Assembly (NCBI RefSeq): GCF_031998825.1
Contig: NZ_DAMACX010000023.1
Location: 7,619-71,618, forward strand
Direction: 5' to 3'
DNA length: 64,000 nucleotides
Source: Pseudescherichia sp031998825
GTDB taxonomy: Bacteria > Pseudomonadota > Gammaproteobacteria > Enterobacterales > Enterobacteriaceae
Position numbers and translations under genes: made by a program
Shown: positions 16,545-24,870 of the stretch, piece by piece
Layout: the number at the start of each line of letters is the position of its first letter
Position numbering within the stretch: position 1 is the first letter of the stretch
The notes under the pieces: generated by a model
Database searches by the model: none
What the model saw: the letters and a program-made list of their open reading frames with translations, nothing else
Told to the model about the DNA's origin: nothing

Positions 16545-17783
16545 ATGCTCATGCGTCTCCTGTTGGCGCTGCTCCTGGCATGGAGCAGCGCCGCCTCCGC
16601 CCGCCTGCTGGATCAGGACTCCCCAGCGCGCTATATGCAGACCACCGAGGCCGCGGCCATCTGGGCGCAGATTGGCGATCGAGTGATCAACGTCGGCTAT
16701 GTACAGGCGGGGCAGATTATTGCGGTGATGAGTGGGGAAGGGGACTACAGCGCCTTTCGCTTCGGCTTTGGCCGCGCTTTCATCGACAAGGGCCATCTGG
16801 AGCCGGTGCGCGGGAAAAAACGGGTGCAGGATCGGCTGGGGGATCTCAACAAGCCGCTGAGCAACCAGAACCTGATAACCTGGAAAGCCACGCCGCTCTA
16901 CAGCGGGCCTAACGTTCGCAGCGCCCCCTTCGGCATGCTGGCGGAGAACCTGCGCTACCCCATCGTTGGCAAGCTGCGGGATGGGCTGAATCAGACCTGG
17001 TTTCAGATCCGCATTGGCGACCGGCTGGCCTACATCAGCAGCCTGGATGCGCAGGAGGATCACGGCATTCCGGTGCTGACGTACCACCACATCCTGCGCG
17101 ATGAGGAGAACACCCGTTTTCGTCACACCTCTACCACCACCTCGGTGCGGGCCTTCAGCAACCAGATGACCTGGCTGCGGGACAGGGGCTATACCACCCT
17201 GACGATGTATCAGCTGGAGGGCTACCTGAAGAACCGGCTCAACCTTCCGGCCCGGGCGGTGGTGATTACCTTTGACGACGGGCTGAAGTCAATCAGCCGC
17301 TATGCGCATCCTATCCTCAAGCAGTACGGCTTCAAGGCGACGTCGTTCACCATCTCGTCGCGCATTAAGGCTTATCCGCAGCGCTGGGATCCGACATCGC
17401 TACAGTTTATGAGCATCTCTGAGCTTCGTGGCATTCAGGACGTGTTTGATATCCAGTCGCACACCCATTTTCTGCATCGGGTTGATGCCACCCATCATCC
17501 CATTCTGCTCAGCCGCAGCTACCACATTATTGAGTTCGATTTTGCTCACTCGCGCCGGGCGCTGTCGCAGTTTAATCCGCACGTGGACTATCTCTCATAC
17601 CCCTTCGGTGGCTATGACGCGAAAGCAATCGAGGCCGCGAGGGATGCTGGTTTTCATATGGCGGTAACGACGGTAAAGGGGAAGGTAAAGCCGGGGGATA
17701 ATCCGTTCTTACTGAAACGTCTCTATATCTTAAGAACGGATTCGCTAGAGGAGATGGCACGGCTGGTCGGCAACCAGCCGTAG
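16545..17783 (+). CDS. yadE: YadE, exported polysaccharide deacetylase family protein
   Basis: Probable secreted or periplasmic carbohydrate esterase family 4 protein, 412 residues. An N-terminal signal peptide (MLMRLLLALLLAWSSAASA) is followed by an SH3-like region (about 60-165) and a NodB domain. NodB motifs: TFDDGLKS (catalytic and metal Asp) and the metal-binding QSHTHFLH. The real substrate is unknown; CE4 enzymes remove N- or O-acetyl groups from glycans. It starts 5 bp after yadH. Its TAG stop opens a 13-bp triple repeat that runs into the convergent panD. Confidence 0.92.
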   Translation: MLMRLLLALLLAWSSAASARLLDQDSPARYMQTTEAAAIWAQIGDRVINVGYVQAGQIIAVMSGEGDYSAFRFGFGRAFIDKGHLEPVRGKKRVQDRLGDLNKPLSNQNLITWKATPLYSGPNVRSAPFGMLAENLRYPIVGKLRDGLNQTWFQIRIGDRLAYISSLDAQEDHGIPVLTYHHILRDEENTRFRHTSTTTSVRAFSNQMTWLRDRGYTTLTMYQLEGYLKNRLNLPARAVVITFDDGLKSISRYAHPILKQYGFKATSFTISSRIKAYPQRWDPTSLQFMSISELRGIQDVFDIQSHTHFLHRVDATHHPILLSRSYHIIEFDFAHSRRALSQFNPHVDYLSYPFGGYDAKAIEAARDAGFHMAVTTVKGKVKPGDNPFLLKRLYILRTDSLEEMARLVGNQP

Positions 17784-17820
17784 TTATCAGGCACAGTTAT
17801 CAGGCACAGTTATCAGGCAA
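17782..17820. repeat. Three tandem copies of a 13-bp unit across the yadE/panD junction
   Basis: AGTTATCAGGCAC occurs at 17782-17794 and 17795-17807, with a third copy at 17808-17820 that differs only in its last base. The first copy holds the last two bases of the yadE TAG stop. The third copy holds the panD TGA stop (17815-17813 on the minus strand). The repeat therefore fills the whole gap between the two convergent genes. Confidence 0.95.
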
Positions 17821-18193
17821 CCTGCACCGGCACCGCTTTTGCTTTGCGGGACATCTCATTATCACCGTCAAAATAGGCGACCTTCGGCTGCCAGCTGCGG
17901 GCCTGCTCGTCCGGCATCGTCACGTAGGTGGCGATGATCAGGATGTCGCCGACATCGGCGCAGTGGGCCGCCGCGCCGTTGACCGAGATGATTTTCGAGC
18001 CGCGCTCGCCGGCAATCGCATAGGTGGAGAAGCGCTTGCCGTTGGTCACGTTGTAAATATCGATGGCTTCGTATTCCAGAATACCAGCGGCCTCAAGGAA
18101 ATCCTGGTCAATAGCGCAGGAGCCTTCATAGTGCAGGTCTGCCTGCGTGACTTTGACGCGGTGGAGCTTACCTTGCAGCATAGTGCGGATCAT
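17813..18193 (-). CDS. panD: Aspartate 1-decarboxylase proenzyme
   Basis: Makes beta-alanine from L-aspartate for pantothenate synthesis. It is a pyruvoyl enzyme; the proenzyme is cleaved between Gly24 and Ser25, seen here as HYEGSCAID. At 126 residues it matches E. coli PanD. Activation normally needs PanZ (PanM), which is not in the window. It lies 64 bp after panC on the same strand. Its stop is inside the 13-bp repeat shared with yadE. Confidence 0.97.
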   Translation of the reverse strand: MIRTMLQGKLHRVKVTQADLHYEGSCAIDQDFLEAAGILEYEAIDIYNVTNGKRFSTYAIAGERGSKIISVNGAAAHCADVGDILIIATYVTMPDEQARSWQPKVAYFDGDNEMSRKAKAVPVQVA

Positions 18194-18257
18194 AACGTCT
18201 ACCTTTGTGCTTGTGTTGGCCCGGCCGCCTGCGCCGCCGGGAGTAATTGTCGTCGCA

Positions 18258-19124
18258 TCAACCCGCTGGCGGCGGGGTTAACTCTACCGTCACGTTGTCG
18301 ATAAGGCGCGCCTGGCCAAGCCATGCCGCCATCAGGATCACTGCCCGTTGGCTGGCATCGGTAAGCTCTTGCAGCGTGTCGGCATCGCGAATCTGGATCT
18401 CATCGGTGCGAAAACCGGCTTCATCCAGGGCCTGTCCGGCCTCGGCAATCATCTCTTCCAGCTGGCGATTTCCCGCCCGCAGCTTCGCCGCCAGGGCGTT
18501 CATCTCTCTGCTCAGGGCCGGGGCGATTTTACGCTGCTCTGCCGTGAGGTAGCCGTTGCGCGAGCTGAGGGCCAGACCGTCTTTGGCGCGCACCGTTGGC
18601 ACACCAACGATGTCGATGTCGTAGCCCATGTCGGCCACCATCTTGCGGATCACCGCCAGCTGCTGGAAGTCTTTTTCACCAAAGCAGGCGACGTCCGGCT
18701 GGACGAGGTTAAACAGCTTGCTGACGATGGTCGCTACACCGCGGAAATGACCCGGACGGCTGGCACCCTCCAGCATGGTAGAGAGGCCTGGGACGTCAAC
18801 AAAGGTCTGCTCGCCGGTGCCCTGGGGATAGACCTGGTCAGCGGCAGGGGCAAAGACAAAATCTACCTTGCGCTTGTTCAGCTTCTCGCAATCTTCCTGC
18901 AGGGTGCGCGGGTAGCGCTGCAGATCGTCAGGGCGGTCAAACTGCATTGGATTAACAAAGATGCTCACCACCACCACATCGGCATGGGTTTTCGCTTCGT
19001 CAACCAGCTGCATATGGCCATCGTGCAGGTTGCCCATGGTCGGCACCAGCGCAATGCGCTGGCCCTCACGACGCAGCCGACGGATATGCTGGCGCAGCAG
19101 CGGCAGGGTTTCAATAATCAACAC
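18258..19124 (-). CDS. panC: Pantothenate synthetase
   Basis: Joins pantoate and beta-alanine with ATP to give pantothenate. It has 288 residues (E. coli 283; the extra residues are at the C terminus, ending in ELTPPPAG). ATP-binding motifs: the HIGH-like MGNLHDGHM and the KMSKS-like LSSRNGYL region. It starts at GTG 19124, 11 bp after the panB stop, so panB-panC are cotranscribed. Confidence 0.97.
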   Translation of the reverse strand: MLIIETLPLLRQHIRRLRREGQRIALVPTMGNLHDGHMQLVDEAKTHADVVVVSIFVNPMQFDRPDDLQRYPRTLQEDCEKLNKRKVDFVFAPAADQVYPQGTGEQTFVDVPGLSTMLEGASRPGHFRGVATIVSKLFNLVQPDVACFGEKDFQQLAVIRKMVADMGYDIDIVGVPTVRAKDGLALSSRNGYLTAEQRKIAPALSREMNALAAKLRAGNRQLEEMIAEAGQALDEAGFRTDEIQIRDADTLQELTDASQRAVILMAAWLGQARLIDNVTVELTPPPAG

Positions 19125-19135
19125 GCGTAGGCTCC

Positions 19136-19927
19136 TTAGTGAAAACTGTGCTCTTCGCCGGGGTAGGTCCCCGCTTCGACTTCGCTCACGTACTGGCGCA
19201 CAGCGGCGCGCATGTCGCCCGTGTCGGCCAGGAAATTCTTCGCAAATTTAGGAATATGGCCGCCGGTGATGCCAAACGCATCGTGCATCACCAGGATCTG
19301 GCCGTCGGTGACGTTACCCGCGCCGATGCCAATCACCGGAATGGTCAGCGCTTCGGTAATGCGCTTCGCCAGCGCAACCGGCACGCACTCCAGCACCAGC
19401 AGCTGTGCGCCAGCCGCCTCTAATGCCAGAGCATCATCAAACAGCGTCTGGGCCGCGTCGCCGCGCCCCTGCACCTTATAGCCGCCAAAGACGTTGACCG
19501 ACTGCGGGGTTAGCCCCAGGTGGCCGCACACCGGCACGGCGCGCTCGGTCAGCATGTTAACCGTTTCGGCCAGCCAGCGGCCGCCCTCGATTTTAACCAT
19601 GTTGGCCCCGGCACGCATCACCGTGGCGGCGTTAGCAAAAGCCTGGTCAGGGGTGGCGTAGGCCATAAACGGCAGGTCGGCGAGCAGCAGACAGTTCGGC
19701 GCGCCGCGGCGCACGCTCTGGGTGTGGTAGGCGATATCCGCGACCGTCACCGGCAGGGTGGAGTCATGGCCCTGGACCGTCATCCCTAACGAATCGCCGA
19801 CCAGCATGACGTTAATGCCCTCTTCGGCAAACAGCTTAGCGAAGCTGTAGTCATAGGCGGTAATGGTGGCGAAGCGTTTCTTTTCCTGCTTGCACTTTTG
19901 CAGCCAGGAGAGGGTGGTTGGTTTCAT
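19136..19927 (-). CDS. panB: 3-methyl-2-oxobutanoate hydroxymethyltransferase
   Basis: First committed step of pantothenate synthesis: ketoisovalerate plus methylene-tetrahydrofolate gives ketopantoate. The ATG at 19927 (MKPTTLSWLQKCKQEKKRFA) gives 263 residues; an ATG at 19951 would add eight residues not found in E. coli PanB. Family motifs VGDSLGMTVQGHDSTLPV and GIGAGNVTDGQILV are intact. It leads the panB-panC-panD group. Confidence 0.97.
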   Translation of the reverse strand: MKPTTLSWLQKCKQEKKRFATITAYDYSFAKLFAEEGINVMLVGDSLGMTVQGHDSTLPVTVADIAYHTQSVRRGAPNCLLLADLPFMAYATPDQAFANAATVMRAGANMVKIEGGRWLAETVNMLTERAVPVCGHLGLTPQSVNVFGGYKVQGRGDAAQTLFDDALALEAAGAQLLVLECVPVALAKRITEALTIPVIGIGAGNVTDGQILVMHDAFGITGGHIPKFAKNFLADTGDMRAAVRQYVSEVEAGTYPGEEHSFH

Positions 19928-20021
19928 AGCGTTTCCTGATGGAGCCTTCAACTTTCCGGCATTTTATCAGTAACGTCAGGGGGGACAATGATTTTCGGCA
20001 GGTTTGAGGGGCGGAGTGGTA

Positions 20022-20501
20022 TTACCAGCCCGCCGGTTTCGCTGCGCCAAGGTGCTCAAGCACGCTGGCGAGCGTTTCGCCGTCAGGGAAGCGCAGCGCG
20101 GGCGCGATCTCAAACAGCGGCCAGAGCATAAAGCCGCGGTTTTTCATATCGTAGTGGGGCACGGTGAGGCGCGGCGTGGCAATCGTCTCATCGCCAAACA
20201 GCATGATGTCGAGATCCAGCGTGCGCGGCCCCCAGCGCTCTGCTTTGCGCACCCGGCCCTGGTCCAGCTCGATACGCTGGGTGTGATCCAGCAGGGCTTC
20301 AGGCGCCAGCGAGGTCTCCAGCGCCACGGCGGCGTTGAGATAGTCGGGCTGATCCTGCGGGCCCAGCGGCGGCGTGCGGTAGAAGCTGGAGACGGCGACA
20401 ATCCGGCTGTCCGGGAGGGTACCCAGCGCCGCGATTGCCGCATTAACCTGGGTCAGGGGCGACGCCAGGTTGCTGCCAAGGGCGATATAGACCCGCGTCA
20501 T
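20022..20501 (-). CDS. folK: HPPK, 2-amino-4-hydroxy-6-hydroxymethyldihydropteridine pyrophosphokinase
   Basis: Transfers pyrophosphate from ATP to 6-hydroxymethyl-dihydropterin in folate synthesis. It has 159 residues. Family features: ALGSNLASPLTQVNAAIAAL, FYRTPPLGPQDQPDYLNAAV and the RxxGPRTLDLDIMLF signature. The start overlaps the pcnB stop by 4 bp, so it is translationally coupled to pcnB as in E. coli. Confidence 0.97.
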   Translation of the reverse strand: MTRVYIALGSNLASPLTQVNAAIAALGTLPDSRIVAVSSFYRTPPLGPQDQPDYLNAAVALETSLAPEALLDHTQRIELDQGRVRKAERWGPRTLDLDIMLFGDETIATPRLTVPHYDMKNRGFMLWPLFEIAPALRFPDGETLASVLEHLGAAKPAGW

Positions 20502-21895
20502 GCACTGCCTTCGCGGCGCGGGGTACGCTTACGCGGGCGGCGATGGCGACGGCGGGTATCCGGCTCATCATCCAGCACGTCAAGCATGCCCTTCTGCGCA
20601 GGCGGCGCGGCCACCTGGAACTCGCCCCACCACTGCACCAGTTTTTGCAGCTCGTGGTTGCCCTCGACCTCGGCCCGCAGGGCGAGCAGATCGTAGGCAG
20701 CGCGGAACTTCGGATGCTCCATCAGCTTCCAGGCACGTTTACCCTGGCGGCGAGACATGCGCAGCTGCAGCTGCCAGATATCGCGCACGAGGGTGGTGAT
20801 CCGTTTCGGGATCGCCAGCGTACGGCAGGCTTCGTCCAGCACGTCGTTCATCGCCAGCGCGAAGGCGTCGTGATAGGTCAGGCCGCTCTCCTGGGCAATC
20901 TTCTGCGCGGTCTCCAGCTGCGGATACCAGAGCATGGCGGCAAACAGGAACGCCGGGTTGACGCGCATATCGTTCTGAATGCGGGTGTCCGTGTTCTTCA
21001 GCACCAGGTTGATGATCCGCTCCATCGACGAATCACCCTTTTCGGTGAAGTAGCGCGTGATGGTCGGGAACAGCGGCTGGAACAGGCTGTACTCGCGCAG
21101 CAGCTGATAGGTGTCCAGACCGTTACCGGCCTGCAGCAGCTTCAGCGACTCCTCAAACAGGCGTGCCGGCGGCACGTCGTTGATCAGCGTCGCGAGACGG
21201 GCGATGGGCTCGGCGGTCTCCGGGCTGATACGCATATGCAGCTTGGCAGCAAAGCGCACCGCGCGCAGCATCCGCACCGGATCTTCCCGATAGCGGGTCT
21301 CCGGGTTGCCGATCAGGCGGATAACACCCTCTTCAAGATCCTGCATCCCACCAACGTAGTCGCGCACCGAAAAGTCGGCGACGCTGTAGTAGAGGCTGTT
21401 GATGGTGAAGTCGCGGCGCTGGGCGTCGTCTTCAATCGAACCGAAGATGTTGTCACGCAGCAGCATGCCGTTCTGGCCGCGCTGGGAGGTGGTGCGGTCG
21501 GCGGGCTGATCCTCATGGTGACCACGGAAGGTGGCAACCTCGATGATCTCCGGACCAAACATCACGTGAGCGAGACGGAAACGGCGGCCTACCAGGCGGC
21601 AGTTGCGGAACAGCTTGCGCACCTGGTCCGGCGTGGCGTTGGTCGTCACGTCGAAATCTTTCGGTTTTTTGCCTAACAGCAGATCGCGGACGCCGCCGCC
21701 TACAAGGTAGGCTTCGTAGCCCGCTTTGTTCAGACGGTACAGCACCTTGAGGGCATTTTCACTGATATCTTTGCGGGAAATAGTGTGCTGCTCGCGCGGA
21801 ATTACCGTCATACGCGGCTCGGCAATGACCTCCTCGGCCATGCTTTCCTCGCGGCTTAACACCTTGCGGCAAAAATTAGCGACTCGGGTAAAAAT
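20498..21895 (-). CDS. pcnB: Poly(A) polymerase I
   Basis: Adds 3' poly(A) tails to RNA, promoting decay, and controls ColE1-type plasmid copy number through RNA I. The nucleotidyltransferase motif GGGVRDLLLGKKPKDFDVTT is present, and the C-terminal tail is Arg-rich (RRRHRRPRKRTPRRE). Translation most likely begins at the ATT at 21895, giving IFTRVANFCRKVLSREES and 465 residues. E. coli pcnB is known to use this unusual AUU codon, and here the codon, the upstream GAGGTG and the N-terminal residues are all conserved. A GTG at 21862 would give a protein 11 residues shorter. Confidence 0.95.
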   Translation of the reverse strand: MFTRVANFCRKVLSREESMAEEVIAEPRMTVIPREQHTISRKDISENALKVLYRLNKAGYEAYLVGGGVRDLLLGKKPKDFDVTTNATPDQVRKLFRNCRLVGRRFRLAHVMFGPEIIEVATFRGHHEDQPADRTTSQRGQNGMLLRDNIFGSIEDDAQRRDFTINSLYYSVADFSVRDYVGGMQDLEEGVIRLIGNPETRYREDPVRMLRAVRFAAKLHMRISPETAEPIARLATLINDVPPARLFEESLKLLQAGNGLDTYQLLREYSLFQPLFPTITRYFTEKGDSSMERIINLVLKNTDTRIQNDMRVNPAFLFAAMLWYPQLETAQKIAQESGLTYHDAFALAMNDVLDEACRTLAIPKRITTLVRDIWQLQLRMSRRQGKRAWKLMEHPKFRAAYDLLALRAEVEGNHELQKLVQWWGEFQVAAPPAQKGMLDVLDDEPDTRRRHRRPRKRTPRREGSA

Positions 21896-21950
21896 AGTGC
21901 ACCTCGGTTGTGTCAGTCTTTACGACAAAAAAATTGCGGCTAATCATAGC

Positions 21951-22847
21951 TCAGAGTGGGGCATTTAGGAATGCCGGATTGATCTGCGCTGTCTCAGGGA
22001 CTCGGGACAGATCCCACTTCTCTACCGCATGCTGTAGCAGGGCCGCGGTGGGCAAATCCTGCCAGTTACTTGTTACATCCTGATTTAAAAATTGTAAAGC
22101 GCGGATCAGCACCGGCCGCGGATCGCCCTCCGGCAATGGCGGGGCGTGGTTCTGCTTGGAAAGCTTGTTACCGTCGCTGTTCAGGGCCAGCGGCAGATGA
22201 ATATAGCCAGGCGGCTGCCAGCCAAGCTGCTGGTAGAGCGAAATCTGCCGCACCGTAGGGGCGATAAGATCCGCGCCGCGTACGATCTCCGTGATACCCT
22301 GAAAATGATCGTCCACCACCACGGCCAGGTTATAGGCAAACAGGCCATCCCGACGGTGGATAATAAAATCCTCTCGCGCCAGCGCCTCGTCGGCGTAGAG
22401 GTCGCCCCGTAGCCTGTCGTGAAAATGCAGCACCGGCTGGTGCTGCCACAGACGCAGCGCGGCGTTATCCGGACCGTTATGGCGCAGGCGACAGTGGCCG
22501 TCATACACCCCGCCAATGCTCTGAATACGCGCCCGCGTGCAGGTGCAGTAGTAGCTCAGCCCGCGCTGGCGCAAATCAGCCAGCGCCTCGCGGTAGGCCG
22601 CATGGCGCTGAGACTGCCAGAGCACCTCGCCGTCCCAGTGCAGGCCGTAGTGGTCGAGCTGGCGCAGAATAGTGTCGGCTGCGCCAGGGACTTCCCGAGG
22701 CGGATCGATATCTTCAATGCGTACCCGCCACGTCCCGCGTTGGGCGCGGGCCTGGAGATAGCTGCCAAGGGCGGCTATCAGCGAACCAAAATGGAGTTCA
22801 CCGGAAGGCGATGGCGCAAAGCGCCCAATATAGTGTGATTCTGGCAT
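21951..22847 (-). CDS. gluQ: Glutamyl-Q tRNA(Asp) synthetase
   Basis: Paralogue of the GluRS catalytic core that attaches glutamate to the queuosine at position 34 of tRNA(Asp). It has 298 residues and lacks the anticodon-binding domain of true GluRS. Motifs: the HIGH-like APSPSGELHFGSL, a zinc site (YYCTCTRARIQS...YDGHC), and the KMSKS-like NKLSKQNHAP. It lies 68 bp after dksA on the same strand, the arrangement in E. coli, where the two are cotranscribed. Confidence 0.96.
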   Translation of the reverse strand: MPESHYIGRFAPSPSGELHFGSLIAALGSYLQARAQRGTWRVRIEDIDPPREVPGAADTILRQLDHYGLHWDGEVLWQSQRHAAYREALADLRQRGLSYYCTCTRARIQSIGGVYDGHCRLRHNGPDNAALRLWQHQPVLHFHDRLRGDLYADEALAREDFIIHRRDGLFAYNLAVVVDDHFQGITEIVRGADLIAPTVRQISLYQQLGWQPPGYIHLPLALNSDGNKLSKQNHAPPLPEGDPRPVLIRALQFLNQDVTSNWQDLPTAALLQHAVEKWDLSRVPETAQINPAFLNAPL

Positions 22848-22915
22848 GTCGACAGGCGAGAGATAACAGGGCGGGAGAGACTCCCGCCACAGGGAACGGT
22901 GCGAAAACGCCGGGC

Positions 22916-23371
22916 TTAGCCCGCCATCTGTTTTTCGCGGATTTCAGCCAGTGTTTTGCAGTCAATGCACAGGTCGGCTGTCGGACGTGCTTCCAGACGA
23001 CGAATGCCAATTTCAACACCGCAGGATTCGCAGAAGCCAAAGTCTTCGTCTTCTACTTTCTTCAGCGTCTTCTCGATCTTTTTAATCAGTTTACGCTCGC
23101 GGTCACGGTTACGCAGTTCGAGGCTGAACTCCTCTTCCTGGGCGGCTCTGTCAACCGGATCCGGGAAGTTAGCAGCTTCATCCTGCATATGTGTGACGGT
23201 GCGATCGACTTCATCCCTGAGTTGATTACGCCACGCTTCAAGAATACGCTTGAAGTGCGCCAGCTGGGCTTCGTTCATATACTCTTCGCCCGGCTTCTCC
23301 TGATAAGGCTCCACGCCAGCAATGGCGAGAATACTCAGGGACGATGTTTTACGGTTTTGCCCTTCTTGCAT
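22916..23371 (-). CDS. dksA: RNA polymerase-binding transcription factor DksA
   Basis: Cofactor of ppGpp in the stringent response; inserts its coiled coil into the RNA polymerase secondary channel. The ATG at 23371 (MQEGQNRKTSSLSILAIAGV) gives 151 residues, equal to E. coli. The coiled-coil tip motif DxxDxA is Asp71, Asp74, Ala76. The zinc finger has four Cys (CESCG...CIDC). The sequence is almost identical to E. coli. A promoter is recognisable upstream. Confidence 0.98.
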   Translation of the reverse strand: MQEGQNRKTSSLSILAIAGVEPYQEKPGEEYMNEAQLAHFKRILEAWRNQLRDEVDRTVTHMQDEAANFPDPVDRAAQEEEFSLELRNRDRERKLIKKIEKTLKKVEDEDFGFCESCGVEIGIRRLEARPTADLCIDCKTLAEIREKQMAG

Positions 23372-23431
23372 GTTGCTTCTCCTTAACACGCACTATCGAT
23401 CCCCGTGTTCGGGGGAAAAATCAGGCCGCTA

Positions 23432-23460
23432 TAAATAGCAGATGCTTTTCCGGATAGCAA
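23432..23460 (-). promoter_or_regulatory. Candidate sigma-70 promoter of dksA
   Basis: On the minus strand TTGCTA (23460-23455) and TATTTA (23437-23432) are separated by 17 bp and followed by a GC-rich discriminator (GCGGCC). It lies about 60 bp ahead of the dksA start. Confidence 0.6.
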
Positions 23461-23547
23461 TTATCTAAACGTAACACTTGACAACCCTGTGAGGAAAAGC
23501 GTATTTGCGCACGTAGACCAGAATGCTATCTGGCTGGTCGCCGATCC

Positions 23548-24252
23548 TTAGCTTTCATAAGGTAAGGGCGATCTAAGACTCATCTCTTCGGCAGAAAGTT
23601 CCGCTTTGTAAACCAGAATTTCTACCCCCTGCCGCTGCGCTTCTTCTAAAAGCTGTGCGTATTTTGCATCTATATGGCGCGCCGGTGAAAAACGTTCAAT
23701 GGCTGAGTGCAGCACGGTAAACAGCATCACCGCGCGATCCCCACTGGCCGCCACGCTCATTAACTCCCGCAGATGTTTCTGCCCGCGAAGAGTCACTGTA
23801 TCGGGAAAAAAGCCGTATCCCTTGTCGGCAAGCGTGACCGATTTCACTTCAATATAGCAGTTGCGGCGTCCCTCCGCCTGCAACATAAGGTCTATTCTGC
23901 TATTTTCAGCGCCGTATTTTACTTCACTTTTCAGCACGCTATAGCCGTGTAACTCAGGGATGACGCCGGAGAGAATCGCCTCTTTAGCCAGGGTGTTGGC
24001 CCGCAATGTATTGACGCAGATAAACGTGCCATTTTGCGTCTGGGTGATCTCCCAGGTGTGCGGATACTTACGCTTCGCGCTCTCCGAGGTGGAGTACCAG
24101 ACGGTGTCGCCGGGGGTAGCGCAGCCGGTCATCGCCCCGGTATTGGGGCAGTGCAGCGTCAGGGCCGTGCCGTCCGGGGTAATGACATCTGCCAGAAAAC
24201 GCTTGTAACGCTGCACCAGGGTGGCGGGCTGTAATGGGGGGGAGAACTGCAT
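23548..24252 (-). CDS. sfsA: SfsA, sugar fermentation stimulation protein family
   Basis: Protein of 234 residues. E. coli SfsA was found by its effect on maltose metabolism and is thought to bind DNA; related folds are nuclease-like. Conserved segments seen are LVQRYKRFLADV, HCPNTGAMTGCATPG and CYIEVKSVTLADKG (Glu and Lys of a PD-(D/E)xK-like site). It lies 9 bp after thpR, so the two are probably cotranscribed. Molecular role is uncertain. Confidence 0.93.
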   Translation of the reverse strand: MQFSPPLQPATLVQRYKRFLADVITPDGTALTLHCPNTGAMTGCATPGDTVWYSTSESAKRKYPHTWEITQTQNGTFICVNTLRANTLAKEAILSGVIPELHGYSVLKSEVKYGAENSRIDLMLQAEGRRNCYIEVKSVTLADKGYGFFPDTVTLRGQKHLRELMSVAASGDRAVMLFTVLHSAIERFSPARHIDAKYAQLLEEAQRQGVEILVYKAELSAEEMSLRSPLPYES

Positions 24253-24261
24253 CAGAACCTC

Positions 24262-24792
24262 TTATTCAGCGAGTCGCCAGCTCTCCAGCGGCGTGTAACG
24301 CGTGCGCCCTCGGGAAAACTGCGACTCATACAGCACAAATTCGTTAACGGGAAAGGACCAGCTAAAGCCCGGCGGCGGAATAGCCACCGCGTGGCTGGCG
24401 TTGCGCAGCAGCGTGACGTGGGGATGAAACGGCTGCGGACTTTGGTAGCAACCGCTGCGGGCGGCCTGAGCGCGCAGCAGGTTGGCCAGCTGCAACAGGC
24501 CCCGCGGCGGCTGGCGGGTGCCCAGCCAGACGACCCGCGAGCGTAGCCACTGCCCGGCGTCGTCGAGGGTCAGGGTAAAGCCGGGCTGGCGGATGCGTCC
24601 GGCTAGCTGGCTCAGGGCGCGCTGCTTCTCCTCGCCGACATCGCCGAGAAACGCCAGCGTCACGTGAAGATTCGCCGCCTCGATGGGACGTCCGGCCTCC
24701 GGGGCAAAGTGGGCCGCCCGCCAGTGGATAATCTGCTGCTGGATCTCGCCGGGCAGCGCAACGGCGAAGAACAGCCTTTTTGGCTCAGACAT
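24262..24792 (-). CDS. thpR: RNA 2',3'-cyclic phosphodiesterase (2H family)
   Basis: Opens 2',3'-cyclic phosphate ends of RNA and can ligate tRNA half-molecules in vitro (LigT). The ATG at 24792 (MSEPKRLFFAVALPG) gives 176 residues, equal to E. coli; the open frame extends upstream into the hrpB promoter region without support. The two catalytic HxT motifs are His43-Thr45 (HVTLAFLG) and His125-Thr127 (HVTLLRN). It is divergent from hrpB. Confidence 0.95.
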   Translation of the reverse strand: MSEPKRLFFAVALPGEIQQQIIHWRAAHFAPEAGRPIEAANLHVTLAFLGDVGEEKQRALSQLAGRIRQPGFTLTLDDAGQWLRSRVVWLGTRQPPRGLLQLANLLRAQAARSGCYQSPQPFHPHVTLLRNASHAVAIPPPGFSWSFPVNEFVLYESQFSRGRTRYTPLESWRLAE

Positions 24793-24870
24793 AAGCGATA
24801 CTCGGTAATGATTTACGGCGATGCTACAATGCTCGCCGTTGAAATGAAAGTTAACCCCCTGGAGCCATGC

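Noticed and set aside
20543..21676. 377-residue plus-strand open frame opposite pcnB
   Set aside because: Antisense shadow of pcnB; no recognisable domain or ribosome binding site.
24664..24870. Upstream extension of hrpB
   Set aside because: It would overlap the 5' half of thpR; the GTG at 24871 gives the exact family length and the conserved N terminus.
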